This document shows positions 19,325 through 29,978 of a DNA stretch of 64,000 nucleotides, piece by piece; the stretch's first letter is position 1, and each line of letters begins with the position of its first letter. Below the pieces are notes generated by a model, which was given only the letters and a program-made list of their open reading frames with translations, was not told the origin of the DNA and did no database searches. A program made the translations under genes and the position numbers. The stretch is from Phascolarctos cinereus (taxonomy: Eukaryota; Chordata; Mammalia; Diprotodontia; Phascolarctidae). The stretch is taken from positions 173,501 through 237,500 of the forward strand of contig NW_018344334.1 of assembly GCF_002099425.1 (NCBI RefSeq), read 5' to 3'.

Positions 19325-20012
19325 CAGGGCTAGGTACTGTGGATACAAAAAAAAAAAAAAGAATTAAACAATCCTTACTCTCAAGGGGCTTACATTTTAG
19401 TGGGGGAAAGAATGCCATCTACAATTATACATATATATTACATATATACTATATATATATAAAGAAATATAGTCAAGTAAATATAAGGTAGTTTGATAAT
19501 GAGAATATTATTAGGGGAATCAGGAAAGGCTTCATGGAATGAATGAATGGAAAAGCAAGCATTTATTAAGTGCATACTATTGCAAAGTACTGTACTAGGT
19601 CCTGGGGATACAAATAAAAATAATTCAACAATAATTGCTTTCAAGTAACTTACATTCTAATGGGAGAGAGGACAACATATATAAGTATATGCAGAATAAA
19701 TATAATATACACATAAATTATATACAGAATAATGTATATAGTTTAGGAGAGGATATACAGAATAAATAACTATAACATAAAGAAGAAATACAGAGTTAAC
19801 TAAACATAAGGTAGTTTGATAGTGAATATATCAATAGTTGGGAGAAATCAGGAAACACTTCATGGAATGATTGAAGCAATGGAAAAACAAGGATTTATTA
19901 AATGCATACCATGAGCCAAGCACTGTGCTGTATCCTGGGGATACATATATAAAAGGAGAACTTTCCTTGTTCTCAGGGAGCTCACATTCTAATAGACAAA
20001 GTCAACATGTAT
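19325..20012 (-). repeat. Tandem run of antisense L2-tail units (about 323-bp period)
   Basis: Three consecutive antisense L2 tails begin at about 19325 (GGGCTAGGTACTGTGGATAC), 19553 (AGCATTTATTAAGTGC with its body) and 19890 (AAGGATTTATTAAATGCATA). AAGGTAGTTTGAT starts at 19485 and again at 19808. The junction TTCATGGAATGA...GGAAAA(G/A)CAAG is repeated, showing tandem duplication rather than independent insertions. Confidence 0.75.
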
Positions 20013-20948
20013 GGGAGATTTCAGCTGCAAACAAGAAGGAAAAGCCTTAGGGCCCTTAGGGTACAGCTGTAAGATAGCTGACATTGTACTTTCTTTAATG
20101 TCATTTCCATGGACAAAACTTTATTTCTGATATTGATCCATTTGACAGTGCCAAGGATTTTGGGGTTCAGACTTTCTTTTTAATGCCTTTTGTATCTGAC
20201 TGCTGAGGAGGCAGAGGGCTGCAGAAACAGCAGAAGCAGTTGATAGGTTAAAACTTCACAAGGGTTTCTCCCCTGAGTGACTGATACAGGAGCCAGGGTA
20301 GTAGCAGAGTTGGTGTTCTGGAGACAGTGCTCTTGGACTCTGAGTCCAGGGGATGGAGGTGATGGTTTGAAGTACATGACATACACTACCTCTTATCTCT
20401 GTCTGTCTGTTTCTGTCTTTGTCTGTCTCTGTCTCTCTGAATGTCTGCTTCAGTTAGGCCGGCTTCTTTGCCTTGTGGGTGGCACATTCATTACCTCCTG
20501 TCACTTGTTATTATCAACTCCTCTCACTTTTTGATTCTAGTTGTGATGCAATTTCACCTAAGTTTGCTGGTACAAACCGTCAGACAGACCATCAGTCAGA
20601 TAATCTGAATGTTTGAATGTTACTAATAGGCACATTACACAATGCAGTGCACCTAAAAAAAAAAGAAAACAACATGGATTATTCGGTGAGGGTGACATCT
20701 GTCCTGCCTTTGGCTTGATGTTTCATTGAATTTTGATGAAAAACACAATTTGATGTCTGATTGGAGCCATCTCAGAAATTATCTCTTTAATGGGCTTTGC
20801 CTGAGGGCCTTCCATGCAGGAACTAATGACAACGTAATTAACACTGTAAGCTGACATTCCAAGTCTCATAAAAGGAAGTGATACACATGTAGGTGGCAGT
20901 CACTGAACCTGCTTGTCCCTGAGATTGGGGACCTTGAGAGTAAAGCCC
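20013..20948. other. Unique DNA, possible conserved non-coding element
   Basis: No interspersed repeat apart from a (GTCT)n tract. The part at about 20690-20860 has balanced, non-repetitive sequence with ATTA-type motifs and is one of the better-looking candidates for conserved regulatory DNA. This is inference only. Confidence 0.5.
20397..20442. repeat. Imperfect (GTCT)n simple repeat
   Basis: TCTGTCTGTCTGTTTCTGTC and similar units over about 46 bases. Confidence 0.85.
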
Positions 20949-21170
20949 TTGATGACAAACCTCCTTACAGTGCAGTAGTACAATGTAGTGAGTTCTGGAT
21001 GAAGATTCAGAAGATACAAGTTCACATCCAGATTCTGCCATATACTTTCTATATGACCTGGAGCAAGTCACTTAACCTATCTGGGCCTCAGTTTCTTCAG
21101 CTGCAAAATGAAAGGGCTGGACTGAATGCCTCTAAAATCCTTTCCAGCTTTAAATCTCTGATCCAAAGAC
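20949..21170 (+). repeat. MIR, sense, nearly full length
   Basis: AGTGCAGTAGTACAATGTAG, CAAGTTCACATCCAGATTCT, GAGCAAGTCACTTAACCTAT, TCAGCTGCAAAATGAAAGGG and CTTTAAATCTCTGATCC cover the tRNA-like head, CORE and 3' end in order. Confidence 0.9.
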
Positions 21171-21184
21171 AACTAATCACGGTC

Positions 21185-21440
21185 TTGATAATAATAAGTA
21201 GAATTTATATAATTCATTGTACTTTGCAAAGCCCTTCACATTCATCATACTAACTGAGTCTCAAAACAACTCTGTGAGGTAGAGGTTTTATTAACCCCCT
21301 TTTACAAATAATAAAACTGAGGTTGAGAGGCTTGAACATGAACACAGGTAATAGGTTTCATAGGTAGGATTTGAACCCGGGTCTTTCTGACTCCAAATCT
21401 CTCCCTGTAACCTTTACGGCACTTTACCTCTCCTATAACA
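21185..21440 (-). repeat. MIR/CORE-SINE, antisense
   Basis: ATAATAATAAGTAGAATTTA, GCAAAGCCCTTCACATTCAT, AAAACAACTCTGTGAGGTAG and GATTTGAACCCGGGTCTTTC in antisense order. Confidence 0.85.
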
Positions 21441-21444
21441 AGTG

Positions 21445-21518
21445 TCAAGTGAAAGTAAAACCCAGGTCTTCTTGTAACCAGTTCCAACACACTATCTGCT
21501 GTGTCACACTGATTATCT
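21445..21518 (-). repeat. MIR-like fragment, antisense
   Basis: AAAACCCAGGTCTTCTTGTA and ACACTATCTGCTGTGTCACA resemble an antisense tRNA-related SINE 5' end, separate from the preceding copy. Confidence 0.5.
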
Positions 21519-21774
21519 AGTGTCCTGAACACTGAGTAGATATGCTAATATTACTACATTTGCTGTGTAATATTAGTATCCTACTGTGTAAATCCATTCT
21601 TTTTGCATGTTGACTGATTTATTAATCATTACTGACTACTTACTTCTCCTTACCTGATTAACTCTTGCTGCAAGAAACTTAACCTTTATATACTCAGGCT
21701 TCTTAAGAAGATGACTATTATTATTAGAAGATTATTATTCTAGTGGGTAATTAAATAATTCTGCTTAGCAATTA

Positions 21775-22008
21775 GGGCAGCTAGGTGGCACAGTGTATAG
21801 AATGTTGGGCCTGGAGTCAGGGAGACTCATCTCCCTGAGTTCAAATCTGGCCTCAGACGCTTCCTAGCTGTGTGATCCAGGTAAAGTCACTTAACTCTAT
21901 TTTCCTCAGTTTCCTCACCTGTAAAATGAGCTGGAGAAGGAAATGGCAAACCACTCCAGTATCTTTGCCCAGAAAACATCAAGAGTTGGACACAACTGAA
22001 ACAACTGA
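21775..22008 (+). mobile_element. MAR1-type SINE with a diagnostic insertion
   Basis: GGCAGCTAGGTGGCACAGTG head, CTGTAAAATGAGCTGGAGAA body and GTTGGACACAACTGAAACAA end. The GGGAGACTCATCTCCCTGAG block at 21821-21840 carries the extra bases also seen in the antisense copy at 19075. Confidence 0.92.
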
Positions 22009-22109
22009 ATAATATTTAAGTAACTTTTTTGAAGTAAAGTTAGCATTAGTTCATAACCCTGATCATTTATGCAGTAAACAAACTTTGTTCCTGTTAGAAT
22101 TGTAATATG

Positions 22110-22290
22110 GACTTTGAGGTGGGAGGAACCTTTCAGGTCATCTAAAGGCAACCCCAAATTTTAACAAGTTTAGAAAACAAGGACAGAGATTAGGTGACTT
22201 CTCCAGGTTTTCATAGAAAGTGAAGAGCAGGGTAGGATAGGAACTCATTTATTCTGACTCCAAATTCTGGATCTTTTCCATAACATCTGT
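22110..22290 (+). repeat. MIR3/L3b-like repeat
   Basis: GGAGGAACCTTTCAGGTCAT, then AGGTGACTTCTCCAGGTTTT, GTGAAGAGCAGGGTAGG and a TCTGACTCCAAATTCTGGAT end resemble the old mammalian '...CATCTAGTCCAA...' repeat. Confidence 0.6.
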
Positions 22291-22388
22291 TCCTGGATTC
22301 ACATATAAGCAGAGGTCTTTTCTAAAGGTAGGAAAATTCAGATTCTCAACTTCTTTCTCTACCTAAAGAAAAGAAAGGCATGTAGAAG

Positions 22389-22643
22389 AGGCAGCTAGGC
22401 AGTATAGTGGATTGAGTACTGAACTTGGGGTCAAGAAGTTCAGAGTTTTAATTCGACCTCAGATACTTACTTGCTGTGTGGCTCTAAGCAATTCATTTAA
22501 TCTTTCTCAGCCTTGCTTTCTTCATCTGTTAAATGGGAAAAAGAAAAGTACCTTCCTTTCAGGGTTGTTGTCAGGATTAAATGAGATAACACATGTAAAT
22601 CACTTTGCAAATCTTAAAATGCCATATAAATTCTGTTACTATT
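22389..22643 (+). mobile_element. Ther-1/MIR-type CORE-SINE
   Basis: GGCAGCTAGGCAGTATAGTG head, CTTGCTTTCTTCATCTGTTA core, GGGTTGTTGTCAGGATTAAA and AATGCCATATAAATTCTGTT tail. Confidence 0.9.
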
Positions 22644-22648
22644 GAAAG

Positions 22649-22796
22649 CAGCTAGGTGGTGCAGTGGATAGAGCAGCAGCCCTAGAGTCAGGAGGACCTG
22701 AGTTCAAATCCAGATTGAGACACACGACACTTACGAGCTGTGTAACCATGGGCAAGTCACTTAGCCCCATTGCCTTGCCCCCCCCCAAAAAAAAAA
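22649..22796 (+). mobile_element. Short poly(A) tRNA-derived SINE
   Basis: GCAGCTAGGTGGTGCAGTGG, GAGTTCAAATCCAGATTGAG and GGGCAAGTCACTTAGCCCCA, then a C-run and an A-run. The body is only about 148 bp with a plain A-rich tail, the form expected of an L1-mobilised marsupial SINE. A second copy is at 40447-40594. Confidence 0.85.
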
Positions 22797-23394
22797 GCTA
22801 GCAAGGAATGAAGAGAGAACCAACCAACAAAGAATGAGACAGTGAAAAAAGAAAGAGAGGAGAAAGAACTAGACCATTTTTATTCTATATTGGACCATTA
22901 CTAAGAGTTTCTCTTTAATTTCTTCCAAATTGCTATTTTGCTGGCTGGACCCTTATGTACTAACTAGGGAGTCAGCCAGAGCACTGAGTAAACTAATTTT
23001 CACTAAATGTCTGGTCTCATCAACTTTTGATTTGTATATCTGGATTTCCATGTTTAGTTAAATGCCTAGATGGATTGACAAGAATTGAGCCAAAGCTTGC
23101 ACAAGTAATGAGCTTTGGACATGGGGAAGAAAGCTCAACATCTTGTAAGACATGGGCATTGATTAGGTCTCTTCTACTTTCTGTCTTTTCTTTATCTCCC
23201 TTTCTTCCACACCAGCTTCTAGTGATGAAATGCTGATAGTCATGTCTGTTGGACTGGCCCTGTGAAATTTAACCAGCTTGCCAGTGGAACTCATCCCTTC
23301 CAGCTACCGTAGGACAAGAGAATGCCTTTCACATCTATGGAGGAGAAGGCCTCCATCTGTCATTCATGTTATGAGCTGGGAGACAATTCTATTC
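22797..23394. other. Unique DNA
   Basis: About 600 bases without a recognised repeat. Short open frames at 23027-23236 and 23278-23463 show no domain and no neighbouring splice or promoter context that I can support. Confidence 0.45.
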
Positions 23395-23838
23395 AGTTCC
23401 CTGCAGCAAGTGTTTACTAATGATTTTCCATGCAGGATACCATACCAGATTCTGGAATTATAAATGTGAAAAAGAAGCCAGTGCCTAAGCACAAAGACCA
23501 CAGAATTTAATGGGAGGAGGTTGTTAAGATCCAAATTAATATTAAAACAAACAAAACCCAATGACTGGCATGGTGGGTGAGGTTCCCTTGAAGCTGCATT
23601 GATCAGATAAACCTTTTTTGGAACAGGTGGTACCTAAGCTAGACTCTGAAGGAAGATAATTTCAACAGGTGATATGTAGGGACTACATTCCGATTATATA
23701 TGGTTGTGTGTGCAAATCATGGAGGCAGGAGAGGGCAGGATGATATGAAAGAATATTGAAGACACCAGTTTGGCTTCAACAGAGTACGTGAAGGGGAACA
23801 GAGTCAAGGTATGTAAGTAGGTATGCAACAGATAGTTC

Positions 23839-25362
23839 CCTATCTACTGGATCCACCTCAGCTGCCTACAAACATGCCCCTCCCCCAATCCTTAAATGCT
23901 CTCTTGTTTGCTCCTTCTGTTCATGCAAACTTTCTTCCTCTAACTTTCAACCACTTCTTGGCTAAACTCCTTGACAAAGGCATACACAACTAGTGCCCTC
24001 CCCCCCATTTCCTTTCCTGTTACTATGTTTTTCAGCCTGGCTTCTGAAGCTGTATTCTTCAAAGCTATCCATTATCTCTTACTTACTGAATTTTATGATT
24101 TCCCCTCAATCCTCATTCTTCTTATCCTCTCTGTAACCTTTGACACTGTTTATCACTCTCTTCTCCTGTATACTTTCTCCTCTCTATGTTTTCATTTCAT
24201 TGCTCTCCTGTAGTTGTTCTCCTGTCTGCCCACTTCTAAGTCTGCTTTGCTGGTTCCTCGTTGAGATCATGCATACTAACCAAAAGGGTCCCCCAAGAGT
24301 TTGTTCTTGGTCTTTTTCTTATCCCTCTCTACTATGTCACCTGCTGACTTTATTAGCTTCCATGAATCTAATGATCATTTCTATATAGATGATTTATAGA
24401 ACTATATATTAGGTCCTAATTTCTCTCCTGAGCTCTAGTCTTGAATCACCAGCCATCTTTTGGATCTCACAAAGTGAATATCCTATAGGAATCTCAAGTT
24501 CAGCATGTCCAAAACATGTCATTATTTTCCCCCAAAATTCTTACTCTTCCAAACTTCCTTATTACTGTCAAGGCCACCACCATCATCCTGGTCATTCAAG
24601 GTCACAATCATAGTGTCATCTTCACCTTCTGTCTTTTACTCTCTGCACATATCCAATCTGTTGCCAAGTCTTGTCGTTTCTTTTTTCATAACATCTCTTA
24701 CATACCTCTTTTCTCTCCTTCCATATAAAAACCACCTTAATTTAGGCCCCCATTAACATTTCAATGACTTCATTTGAGGGTCTCTTCTCTCTCAAATTAA
24801 CCCTCCAGGTAGCTGTCAGAATGATTTTCCTAAAGCACAGGTCACACTTAATAAACCCTAGTGGCTCTCTATTAATTCCAGAATCAAATGTGAAATTTTG
24901 TTTGATTTTTAAAATCCTTCACGACCTGACTCCTTCCTACATTTTTTTAAAACTTTATTCCCCTCCATGTACTCTAGCAATACCTGTCTTCTTGTCTTTC
25001 CTAGAATATGACACTCCAATTCCCAACTCTATGCCTTTTCACTGGTTTGTCCCCCCATGCTTGGAATGACATCCGTTCTTGTCTCCACCTCTTGACTTCC
25101 CTGACTTCCTTTGGGACTCAACTTGAATCTTATCTTCTGAAGATCCCCTTTCTAGGCTCACTCCAAGAACCCTCTATATGACATTATCTTCTATCAGTTT
25201 TGACTACATCTTATGTGCACCTGGTTATTTACATATGCTCTCCCCCATTACATTATAAACTCCTTGAGGGCAGGATCAGGCTTTGCCTTTCTTTGTAACA
25301 CAAGTGCTTAGCATGGTGCTCGGCACATTTTAAGTGCTGTCAAAATGCTTATTGGTTGACTG
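23839..25362 (+). mobile_element. Sense L2 LINE, 3' half (RT region to 3' end), nested in L2(-)
   Basis: The decayed reverse-transcriptase region is recognisable in CTCTGTAACCTTTGACACTG (the 'AFDTV' motif area) and GGGTCCCCCAAGAGTTTGTT ('GVPQGSV/L' area). Downstream are AGCATGTCCAAAACATGTCA, TCAGAATGATTTTCCTAAAG, TTCACGACCTGACTCC and the L2 end CACAAGTGCTTAGCATGGTG, TGCTTATTGGTTGACTG. About 1.5 kb, with no intact frame; the open stretches near 24.0-25.1 kb are remnants. Confidence 0.9.
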
Positions 25363-25694
25363 GTGCCACATTAAGGAGAATCTTAAATGTTCCCCACAAA
25401 AAAACAGGAATTGGTGTTTTATTCTATGAGCTAATGGGAAGACATGGAAGGTTTCTGAGAAGGAAAAGTAAAGGATGTGACAAATGATCCAATGTGGAGA
25501 TGAAAGAAAGGGAAGAGGCACAAATTACTGAGATTCTGTACCTGGGTGGCTGGGAAGATGCTTCTGTTTTTAGCACAAATAGGATAGCTGGGAAGAAATA
25601 CAGAGGTTATGTGTATATGTGTATGTATGTGGGGAAGGGGCAGGGGTGAATTCCATTTGGCCATGGGTGAATTTGAGGTGTGTACCAGATATCT

Positions 25695-25905
25695 AGGGAA
25701 AGCAAAGTGCAATGTAAATCGGGCTGGATATGAAGTCAGAGGACCTGGGTTCAAATCTCATCTCTGCCACTTAGAACCTGTATCACCTTGAAGTCACTTA
25801 AAGTCTCTGAGCTTTATTTCCTAACCTGAAAACTAAGGAGGTTGAGCTCACTGACTTCCAAGGTCTTTACCAGCTCTACATTTAGGACATGTGTGATCCC
25901 ATAAG
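25695..25905 (+). repeat. MIR, sense, inside L2
   Basis: CGGGCTGGATATGAAGTCAG, GGTTCAAATCTCATCTCTGC, TCACTTAAAGTCTCTGAGC and CCAAGGTCTTTACCAGCTCT in MIR order. Confidence 0.88.
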
Positions 25906-25931
25906 CTAAGATGTACAGCAAAAAAAAAAAA

Positions 25932-26170
25932 ATTGTTGTTCAGTTTTTTCAGTCCTGTCTGACTCTTGGTGACCCCATTTGGGATTTTCTTGGCAAAGAT
26001 ACTGGAGTGGTTTGCCATTTCCTTCTCCAGCTCATTTTGCAGATGAGGAAACTGAGACAAACAGGGCTAAGTAACTTGCCCAGGGACAGACAGCTGCTTG
26101 AGGCCAGATATGAACTCAGGTCTTCCTGTATCCAGGCCTGACACTCTATCCACTGTAACCACCTAGCTGC
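25932..26170 (-). mobile_element. MAR1-type SINE, antisense, inside L2
   Basis: TTGTTGTTCAGTTTTTTCAG tail side, CTTGGCAAAGATACTGGAGT, CAGATGAGGAAACTGAGACA and GATATGAACTCAGGTCTTCC. Well preserved, so it is among the younger SINEs here. Confidence 0.93.
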
Positions 26171-26345
26171 TAATAGCAAGAATGGAAATGTGCAGTTAAA
26201 TTCAATGGTGACAGAGAAGTTAGATAGTTAGATCTGAGTGTCATTTAGGTAGAGGTAACTGTTGAAGACATGGGAGTAAATGAAATAATCAGGAGATCAT
26301 AGAGGGAAAAAAGAGGCAAAGGGCAGCACCTTGGAGACTACTAAG

Positions 26346-26502
26346 CTCTGCAGAAAAGTCGGCAATGCATAGTGCTCATGTTTCCTGTTCTGCCATTCCC
26401 CAAAGCCCTCTTTCCATGTGAGCTAAGAGGGATGAATAGGAACATTGACAGCCTCTCAATTTAAAGGAACAAGGACAAAGAGGTCATCAAAAGAGGCATC
26501 GT

Positions 26503-26539
<37 letters not shown>

Positions 26540-27050
26540 GGAACATATCTAGACAAGTACACAAGTAGTATTCTGCTACTCAATAACACCTCTCAATTTC
26601 TGTGAGGGCTGCCCAGTAACATTGGCAATACCATCACAGTATTATGCAAAACAAAACAAAATAACACAGAAAGCATTGCCATGTACTAAAAGGTGCAAGG
26701 TGTGACTCTGGTTTCCCTTCCCCCATTTATTTTTGAGCTCACCCCCTGAGATGGGAATCCTCAAGGAAGAGGATGGTTCCCAGACACATCACTCTTGTCT
26801 GGGCCCATTCAGCCCTAAGGCATAAGCATAAATATACTTCACAGAACCTGCCCGCATTGAGCTTACCAAGGTCTATTTTTTTTTTCAAATCTATGGCATT
26901 GGTTTGGAGGATATGTTCTATGTCATATCTTTATGCTCCCTCCCCTAATGCAGATAGCACTGCTTTGCCCATAATATGTTTAATAAGTAGCTATTGAATT
27001 GATTGAATTTTCCTAAAGCATAACCGATCACATGACTTCTTAATCAGAAC
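26346..27050. other. Mostly unique DNA with a (CA)n tract
   Basis: No gene recognised. A possible weak L2 tail (TTTAATAAGTAGCTATTGAA) lies near 26940-27008. The open frame at 26773-26997 has no domain. Confidence 0.45.
26503..26539. repeat. (CA)n microsatellite
   Basis: About 37 bases of CA repeat. Confidence 0.95.
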
Positions 27051-27064
27051 ATCTTCTATATCTT

Positions 27065-27232
27065 GGATCATACATACACTTAGAACTGGAAGGTACTTTA
27101 AAAATATGATTCCCTCATTTTATAGATGAGGAGACTGAAGCTCAGAAAGGTTGAGTGACTTGTCTAAGGACACATCGGTTGTAAGTGGAAGTCCTGGGAT
27201 TTGAAGCCAGGTACTCTGACTCTAAATCCAGA
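27065..27232 (+). repeat. MIR3/L3b-like repeat
   Basis: AGAACTGGAAGGTACTTTAA, ATTTTATAGATGAGGAGACT, AAGGTTGAGTGACTTGTCTA and GATTTGAAGCCAGGTACTCT follow the old '...TTTTACAGATGAGGAAACTG...' repeat. Confidence 0.7.
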
Positions 27233-27279
27233 ATCTCTCTCTGTCTCTCTTTCTCTGTCTCTCTCTCCCTGTCTACCTG

Positions 27280-27328
<49 letters not shown>
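27233..27328. repeat. (CT)n then (CTAT)n simple repeat
   Basis: TCTCTCTCTGTCTCTC units pass into a run of CTAT at about 27281-27326. Confidence 0.95.
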
Positions 27329-27548
27329 CCAATTCTATCCATCCTTCAAGCATCATCATAAATCCCACTCTCTTCATAAAACCTTCCCTGGTCATACACA
27401 ATCTATTCTTATCTTTGCCTCTTCTAAACTGCTATAGTTATTTATTGTCTGGACTACTCATTTGACACTTAATCATGTCTTGGCTTATACTATTTTATAC
27501 CTTACATCAGATCTTCCACATAATAGGTACTCACTTAATAGAGATTTC
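27329..27548 (+). repeat. L2 3'-end, sense
   Basis: CCATCCTTCAAGCATCATCA, CATAAAACCTTCCCTGGTCA and CACATAATAGGTACTCACTT are a sense L2 tail. Confidence 0.8.
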
Positions 27549-28130
27549 ACTTTAGTAGACAGTAACAAAATATGCCTATTTTTACTCTATTATTTACTTC
27601 TGACATTATAGACAAATTACTGTAAATAGCAGAAATGAAATATACACCTACTCTAAGGAATGAACACTGGATTTTTATCACAAAGATATTTGATGGTTAT
27701 TGTCCATATAGCTAGGGGGAAAGAGTATCTGCTAAGTAAAAGAAGGAAGCCTTATTCTTAGTTATTTTGATTTTCAACTCTCCCATTTATTTTTTATGAA
27801 GGTCAAGTGAGGTAATATATGTAATGATTTTGTAAATACTGATGCAGAACATAAATATCAGACATTTTTATTATTGTCACAATTAATAATAATGATTGTT
27901 GTAGTGCTACTGATGATTGTTATACTTTTAATACTACTAATAATGCATGCATTCTTAGTTATTATATATATATATAGTTCTAGATTAATTACATATTATT
28001 GATGATGCATTTTCATGATATCTTCCATATGAATAACTTTAATTGTGGAAACTCCTTCTACTGACATAGATTGGCTACTCATTTGTAATGTAGAGTTTTT
28101 GTAGAGATGCCTTTGTTGTCTTATCATTCT
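27549..28130. other. Unique AT-rich DNA with a CORE-SINE 3' remnant
   Basis: About 27795-27880 (GTCAAGTGAGGTAATATATG) may be a CORE-SINE tail, and a short (AT)n lies at 27964-27980. Otherwise nothing was recognised. Confidence 0.45.
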
Positions 28131-28377
28131 TATGTTGTTGTTCAGTCAATTTCCAGTTGTGTCTGACTCTTTATGACCCCATTTGGGATTTTTTTGACAA
28201 AGAAAATAGAGTGGTTTGTTATTTCCTTTTCCAGCTCATTTGACAGACAAGGAAACTGAGGCAAACAGTTAAGTGACTTGCCCAGGATCACACACCTAGC
28301 AAGTATATGAGGCTGGATTTGAACTCAGGTCTTCAGGATCCCAGGCCTGGTGTTCTATGCATTGTGCTACCCAGCCA
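28131..28377 (-). mobile_element. MAR1-type SINE, antisense
   Basis: GTTGTTCAGTCAATTTCCAG, GTGTCTGACTCTTTATGACC, GACAAGGAAACTGAGGCAAA and GATTTGAACTCAGGTCTTCA. Confidence 0.92.
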
Positions 28378-28495
28378 CTCACTGAAAGGTTAAGTGACTT
28401 GCTTATGGCCACATAGTCAATAGGCAGGATTCAAACCCATCTCTTCCAGACTTCAAGGCCAACCTTCTACATACTGTGTCATGCTTCCATTCACA
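28378..28495 (-). repeat. MIR fragment, antisense
   Basis: AAAGGTTAAGTGACTTGCTT, GGCAGGATTCAAACCCATCT and ACCTTCTACATACTGTGTCA. Confidence 0.75.
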
Positions 28496-28534
28496 GATCT
28501 AGAACAAATAATTATGTCATTCCCCCAGTAAATC

Positions 28535-28638
28535 TGTAAGATTTTCAATGAGAAGAAATATTTCTTACCTCTCGGTATGTTCCCAATGTAATGCTGGGCA
28601 TATAAGTTGGTTCTCAGTAAACATTTGTTGAAAAGAAG
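28535..28638 (+). repeat. L2 3'-end, sense
   Basis: TAATGCTGGGCATATAAGTT, then GGTTCTCAGTAAACATTTGT: the terminal part of an L2. Confidence 0.7.
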
Positions 28639-29974
28639 TTACTACTAGATTATTACTTGTGATGAATTACTAATGGATTTTGCTTTTGGGGGTCAGAGGA
28701 ACACTCTTTCCACACTCTCCCATTTGTGTGTTCATAGTCATGTTCATGCCCCAGATCACAAAGCTCTACTTAGCATGTATTGCTATTATCAATCAGTACT
28801 GCTAGAACACAATCCCACTGAATATAATTGAGCCAGATTAATTTTAATAACTGAAATTTGAACATTAGCATTCGTTAAAATGGGAATACAATTGTTCCCA
28901 TCACAAGTTAAATTACTGCTGCTGTTCATAAATTTTAAAAGAGCTGACTCTGAATTTCCACCTGCATCTTTTAAAATGATCCTTCTCTGCTTCCATTCTT
29001 CCTTTAATAGGAGCTCATGCAGAATCCCATCAAGGCTTGGCACGGGAGTAAAGCTTTAATGTAGTTGGAAATCTGTGAGCTGCACTCAACTGCTTATACT
29101 CTATTACTTCCTAATTTATAAACGAGAATCCAGAGGAACCATGAATTAGACATGTCTTCCCCAAATGTTGTTCTTGGCATTGTCTGCTTTCTGGTCATTT
29201 CTTGCTTGAATTCTTCTCATTCTTTCCTTCCTTTCCTCAGCTAGTCAGGATCAGTTCTACCAAATTCCATCTCATAGTGCTATATCTTTTTCATCCAGTG
29301 GTCTGTTGAAACCCTGGGTTCAGGGCAGAAATTTCCCAGGGAAGCCTTTTTACCTTTTATTGATTACAATGTAAACCAATTTCCATAGATATTGGCTGGC
29401 ATTGGCAGAGTAATTTCAGAGAAGTTTTCCTCAGGCCCTCCAACCTGGAAGAGATATGGCTCCCATTGTCAAGGAACAGAGGAAACTAATGTTGTGGAGA
29501 TGGTCCTTTTCAATTCCCCTAACCACAGCTGAGTTCTCTCAATGAAGGAACAAATGATACCTTGGAAAGAAACTGATGGAAACACATACCCAAATACCAA
29601 CATGAATGTGGCACATGAATCACACCAATCTCTACTGACTTCCAAATCCAAATCATCTATGCTTTATTTGGCCTCATAACTCATGTTAAAACAAATACCT
29701 TGATTCAAGGATTTCTAGAAAATTGGTACTCAGGAAAATGATATAGTCATGAGATTTATTGTTATGTGTCATGACAAACAGGTAGACAAAATATATACAC
29801 ACATTATGACAACATAAATAGACAGAAGTTTGTCCCCACATATAAGAAATTCATTGGAGCCTGAGGGTGAGGGAGATGTGTTAGAGAGGGGATACACTCA
29901 AAGTTGAAGTTCAACTTTGGCTGAGAACAGATATGCAACACCAGAGGTAGGAGGAGACATTCCTAATCAGACCC
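28639..29974. other. Unique DNA, candidate conserved non-coding region
   Basis: About 1.3 kb with no recognised repeat, one of the longest repeat-free stretches here. The part at about 28740-29140 is non-repetitive with several ATTA/TAAT motifs. A small minus-strand open frame at 28789-29043 has no recognised domain. Regulatory function is only inferred from the absence of repeats. Confidence 0.5.
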
Positions 29975-29978
29975 ACAT

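Larger units (their letters stand above)
23395..26345 (-). mobile_element. Antisense L2 LINE interrupted by L2(+), MIR and MAR1
   Basis: Outer pieces are about 23395-23838 (CAAGTGTTTACTAATGATTT; GAAGACACCAGTTTGGCTTC), 25363-25690 (AAATGTTCCCCACAAAAAAA, GAGCTAATGGGAAGACATGG, CTGTACCTGGGTGGCTGGGA) and 26180-26345 (TAGATCTGAGTGTCATTTAG; GGGCAGCACCTTGGAGACTA). They follow the order seen in the L2 copies at 3345 and 11385. It is decayed coding sequence. Confidence 0.75.

Noticed and set aside
23971-25069. Series of open frames of 80-101 codons
   Set aside because: Fragments of the sense L2 reverse-transcriptase gene in different frames; not a functional gene.
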